DNA of 64,000 bases from Steromphala cineraria (lineage: Eukaryota; Mollusca; Gastropoda; Trochida; Trochidae): NCBI GenBank assembly GCA_916613615.1, contig OU744732.1, positions 45,313,227 through 45,377,226 on the forward strand. The letters run 5' to 3'. A program made the position numbers and the translations under genes. The number at the start of each line of letters is the position of its first letter. Positions within the stretch are counted from its first letter, which is position 1. Of this stretch, positions 61,524 to 64,000 are shown one piece after another. The notes below the pieces were generated by a model that was not told the origin of the DNA, did no database searches, and worked only from the letters and a program-made list of their open reading frames with translations.

Positions 61524-64000
61524 ACTCACATTGACGTATCACATAGGTTCCATTACTGCTTCCTTAGCGTCCAAGTAGCAAGATGTCGATTGCAAATCTG
61601 GTTGAAACCTCTCTAATGAATGTCATTGTACGTTTGATTGGCTCTTTAGATTTGATGTGTAAACAAGGGCATGGAAGAATATGGGCCCATGGTTTGGGAT
61701 ACACATGTGTTAACCCTACTATTGAAAGGCATTTATATTTTAACGTTTGTTAAAAAAACATTTTAAAATAAGAATTATATATATTTTTTCTTAACGATCC
61801 CAGAAAAAACATGCTTACAAAATTATAAAAGGCTTTGGAAAATGTCAACTTAAACTCATTTGTCCTTTTAAAACTAGAATATAGCGTGTCTTAATTGCTT
61901 ATGTGATTATAACACATCCTCCAATACTATAAGCAATCTAACCCCTACGGCGAATAAACCGAGGTTGAAAAGTTCATTTATTTATGCACGGAACAAGAGA
62001 TTCAGGTCTTATTTTTATGAAATTGACCAGCAATAAACCCAACAGCAGATAGTTGAAATATACTTGAGAACAGCCATAGGAATATATAAAAGAACTTGGC
62101 TACCACTTTTTCTCTCTCTCATATGATGTATTATTCTCTCCCCACAGAGGCAGATCAAGTCATAAAATGAAGATCGAGCCTCTGTTCTCATTAGACCAAT
62201 TCCGTCGGTTCCCCCGGCAGAAAAAATCACACCACCCATTTGAATTTGTTTTTGTAAAGGTTGGTTTATATCACAATGCCTTTGTCATGATGCAGAAGCC
62301 ACAACTAACTTTCTCTAACTTTTCTCCCATTCAACCACACAAACTCATCTAATAAGAACAGAGGCACGATCAACATTTCGTGAAATTATGTGTTTTAATG
62401 GGGAGAGAATGATGTAGCATTCTTTCTGATTGATCTTTCCCTCCCGGATCAATCGTCTTGAACTTTTAGACATGCTACCTCGGCAGATTTCCACTATGTA
62501 CGCGCAAATTGTGTTCTGCAACAGGAAAGTGTCAACCAATTAAGCTGTAATTGCGTTTCTCAGAAACATCTCCAGAACTTATTATACTTTGAGATCAGGT
62601 ACATCAAGATCAGTATTCTTGGCTTGTGGTGTCAGTACTTGCGGTTGCGGTAGAGAGTAATCCGAATCCTGGGGCGGTTGAGTCTTGTCACATAACATTA
62701 AGTAGAAACGAAGAATGAGTGTTTCATTTCTTGATACCTTTCTCGGAAAGTTTTGCCATCATGCACGACAATGTGGCGGACGTTCCTCACTGGATTTTGG
62801 TTTTTTTTACTATTACCATGTATATTACTTTTTCTCCCGACAACAATACAATTTGAAGATAATCTTACACTTTTTCTTACAAATTTGTTGTGAATTTTAA
62901 GCAGAAATTGTTTTATACAATACGATCAAGCCTTTCAATTGTTATGTTTATGAAAATACATGTGTGCAGCTCAACTGATCAATCACTAGCATATTTGATT
63001 ATTTAGATATAAAAATTATTAATGCAGTGACGAGCGTTTACATGGACAAGACACTATGTTGGTGCAGGTGACAGTACTCTGCAAAGGGAAATAACTTTTA
63101 CTTCCAGTACCCCGTCGCATACCATGAACAAAGAAGTTGTCATCCACTTACTCCTCTTCATTACAGTGTCCCATGCTGTTATTAATTAATTTATTTGCGG
63201 ACTGGTCTGATATGGATTTTATCGACCAGGAAGCAACATGGATTCTGTGTCCTTGCCTCTATCACATATGTAAAATACCTTATATCATTGAAAATGTATG
63301 GTAATATGTGATACATAACATGTTACAAAGCCATGAGGTATTGAATGGGAAATTCTACCAACAGGAGAATAACGACCAGCAACACATAGTGTAATAGTGT
63401 TCGTGTTAAAATATTTGGCGGGATTATGTAAATATTATTGGGTGTGATATCATTAACAAGGTTAAAAGCATACATTATTAATACATTTTGTTGTCATAAA
63501 TGATAAGGATATGAAATACTTTGGTTAGGTGGTGGCGTTCACTTATGCTAACATGGAAGAATGCCTACAGTTTTATCAAATCATCTTCATGCACCAGTGG
63601 CTTAAAGTTAAACAGCCTTCACCCTACGGTTAGGCGTGGTATCGCAATAAAAAGGAAGGAATTTAGTTAGACTTAATTAGATAAAGAAAAAACAGTGTTT
63701 GATAGTTCAGTTGTGTATGACTAGTGCTAAATATTTATGACATTATGGTTTAGAGTTGTAATGTCATAAATGTAACACTTTCATAATGTTTCCATACTTG
63801 CCAGACCTTTTCTACTACTGTCGGAAATCATGTTTGTAGGTAACAATAAGTATGTATGAATTATTATAAATAATATCAATAAAACATGATTTCTTTGAAC
63901 GTTATGAACGAATTTTAATCAAAATTGGGTTTATTACACAAAAATATCCCGTTTTTTTAAGTTTACTTCAAGGAAGGTCGTTTTGTTTTCTCTTGTTTCC
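61524..64000 (+). repeat. Module R3 (older, diverged; continues beyond window)
   Basis: Matches R1 and R2 in order but with many differences. It lacks both LINE insertions and retains the complete foldback element next to the first LINE site. At 63550 the sequence crosses the empty site of the 3-kb LINE. Confidence 0.88.
62130..62414. mobile_element. Foldback element, complete copy in R3
   Basis: The left arm carries CTCTCCCCACAGAGGCAGAT and GATCGAGCCTCTGTTCTCAT; the right arm reverse-complements to CATTCTCTCCCCATTAAAAC, CACGAAATGTTGATCG and GCCTCTGTTCTTATTAGATG. This is the intact form of the element that survives as a right half at 26281 and 42614, showing what those copies lost. Confidence 0.75.

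Noticed and set aside
1..64000. CRISPR array, prokaryotic operon or phage-type system
   Set aside because: The minisatellites have no spacer/repeat architecture, and all recognisable proteins are eukaryotic transposon relics; nothing bacterial or viral is supported.

Overview
This is a window of eukaryotic, animal nuclear DNA. It is AT-rich and almost entirely non-coding, with no operons, long open frames, rRNA or functional tRNA genes. The best clue to the host is repeat content: a tRNA-derived SINE with a (CCTCA)n tail, another element with an (ACTC)n tail, and TA-flanked MITEs beginning CCGTATTCGAC. From memory these resemble repeats of molluscs, especially gastropods and bivalves. That assignment is inference, since nothing here names the species. 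No complete host gene can be supported. The best host-gene evidence is two possible minus-strand first coding exons with good splice donors (1158-1315 and 19019-19062).

Layout. (1) 1-19 kb is single-copy-like DNA. It holds a possible promoter and first exon near 1.2-1.4 kb, a dispersed repeat family starting GTGACAC (455, 3957, 7297) of which one copy is amplified into a 208-bp tandem array, MITEs at 1945-2261, 8545-8864 and 13331-13564, short tandem repeats, and a degenerate ~160-bp array at 17.7-18.85 kb. (2) 19,965-64,000 is a nested segmental duplication made of two alternating modules. Module L (~5 kb) begins with a ~129-bp GC-richer minisatellite; its copies are 19965-24876, 36041-41202 and 56450-61523. 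Module R (~11 kb) has copies 24877-36040, 41203-52766 and 61524 to the window end. R1 and R2 are nearly identical, and so are L2 and L3, while L1 and R3 are older, diverged relatives. The pattern fits one recent unequal exchange between older modules that duplicated an R-(gap)-L unit, followed by loss of ~3.7 kb from the first copy. The gap kept in the second copy (52767-56449) holds a Tc1-type transposase relic and still older module fragments.

Module R carries a 3-kb 5'-truncated non-LTR retrotransposon with endonuclease, reverse transcriptase and C-terminal Cys/His segments, a second shorter LINE 3' end, a tRNA-derived SINE, and foldback elements with ~70-bp inverted arms. These are absent or incomplete in R3. 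Shared lesions show the LINE was dead before the R1/R2 duplication. Private lesions and private insertions (two in R2; a TTAA MITE in L1) show what happened in separate copies. The window therefore reads as a layered record of duplication and transposition. I see no defence system, biosynthetic cluster or other active multi-gene system, and I do not claim one.
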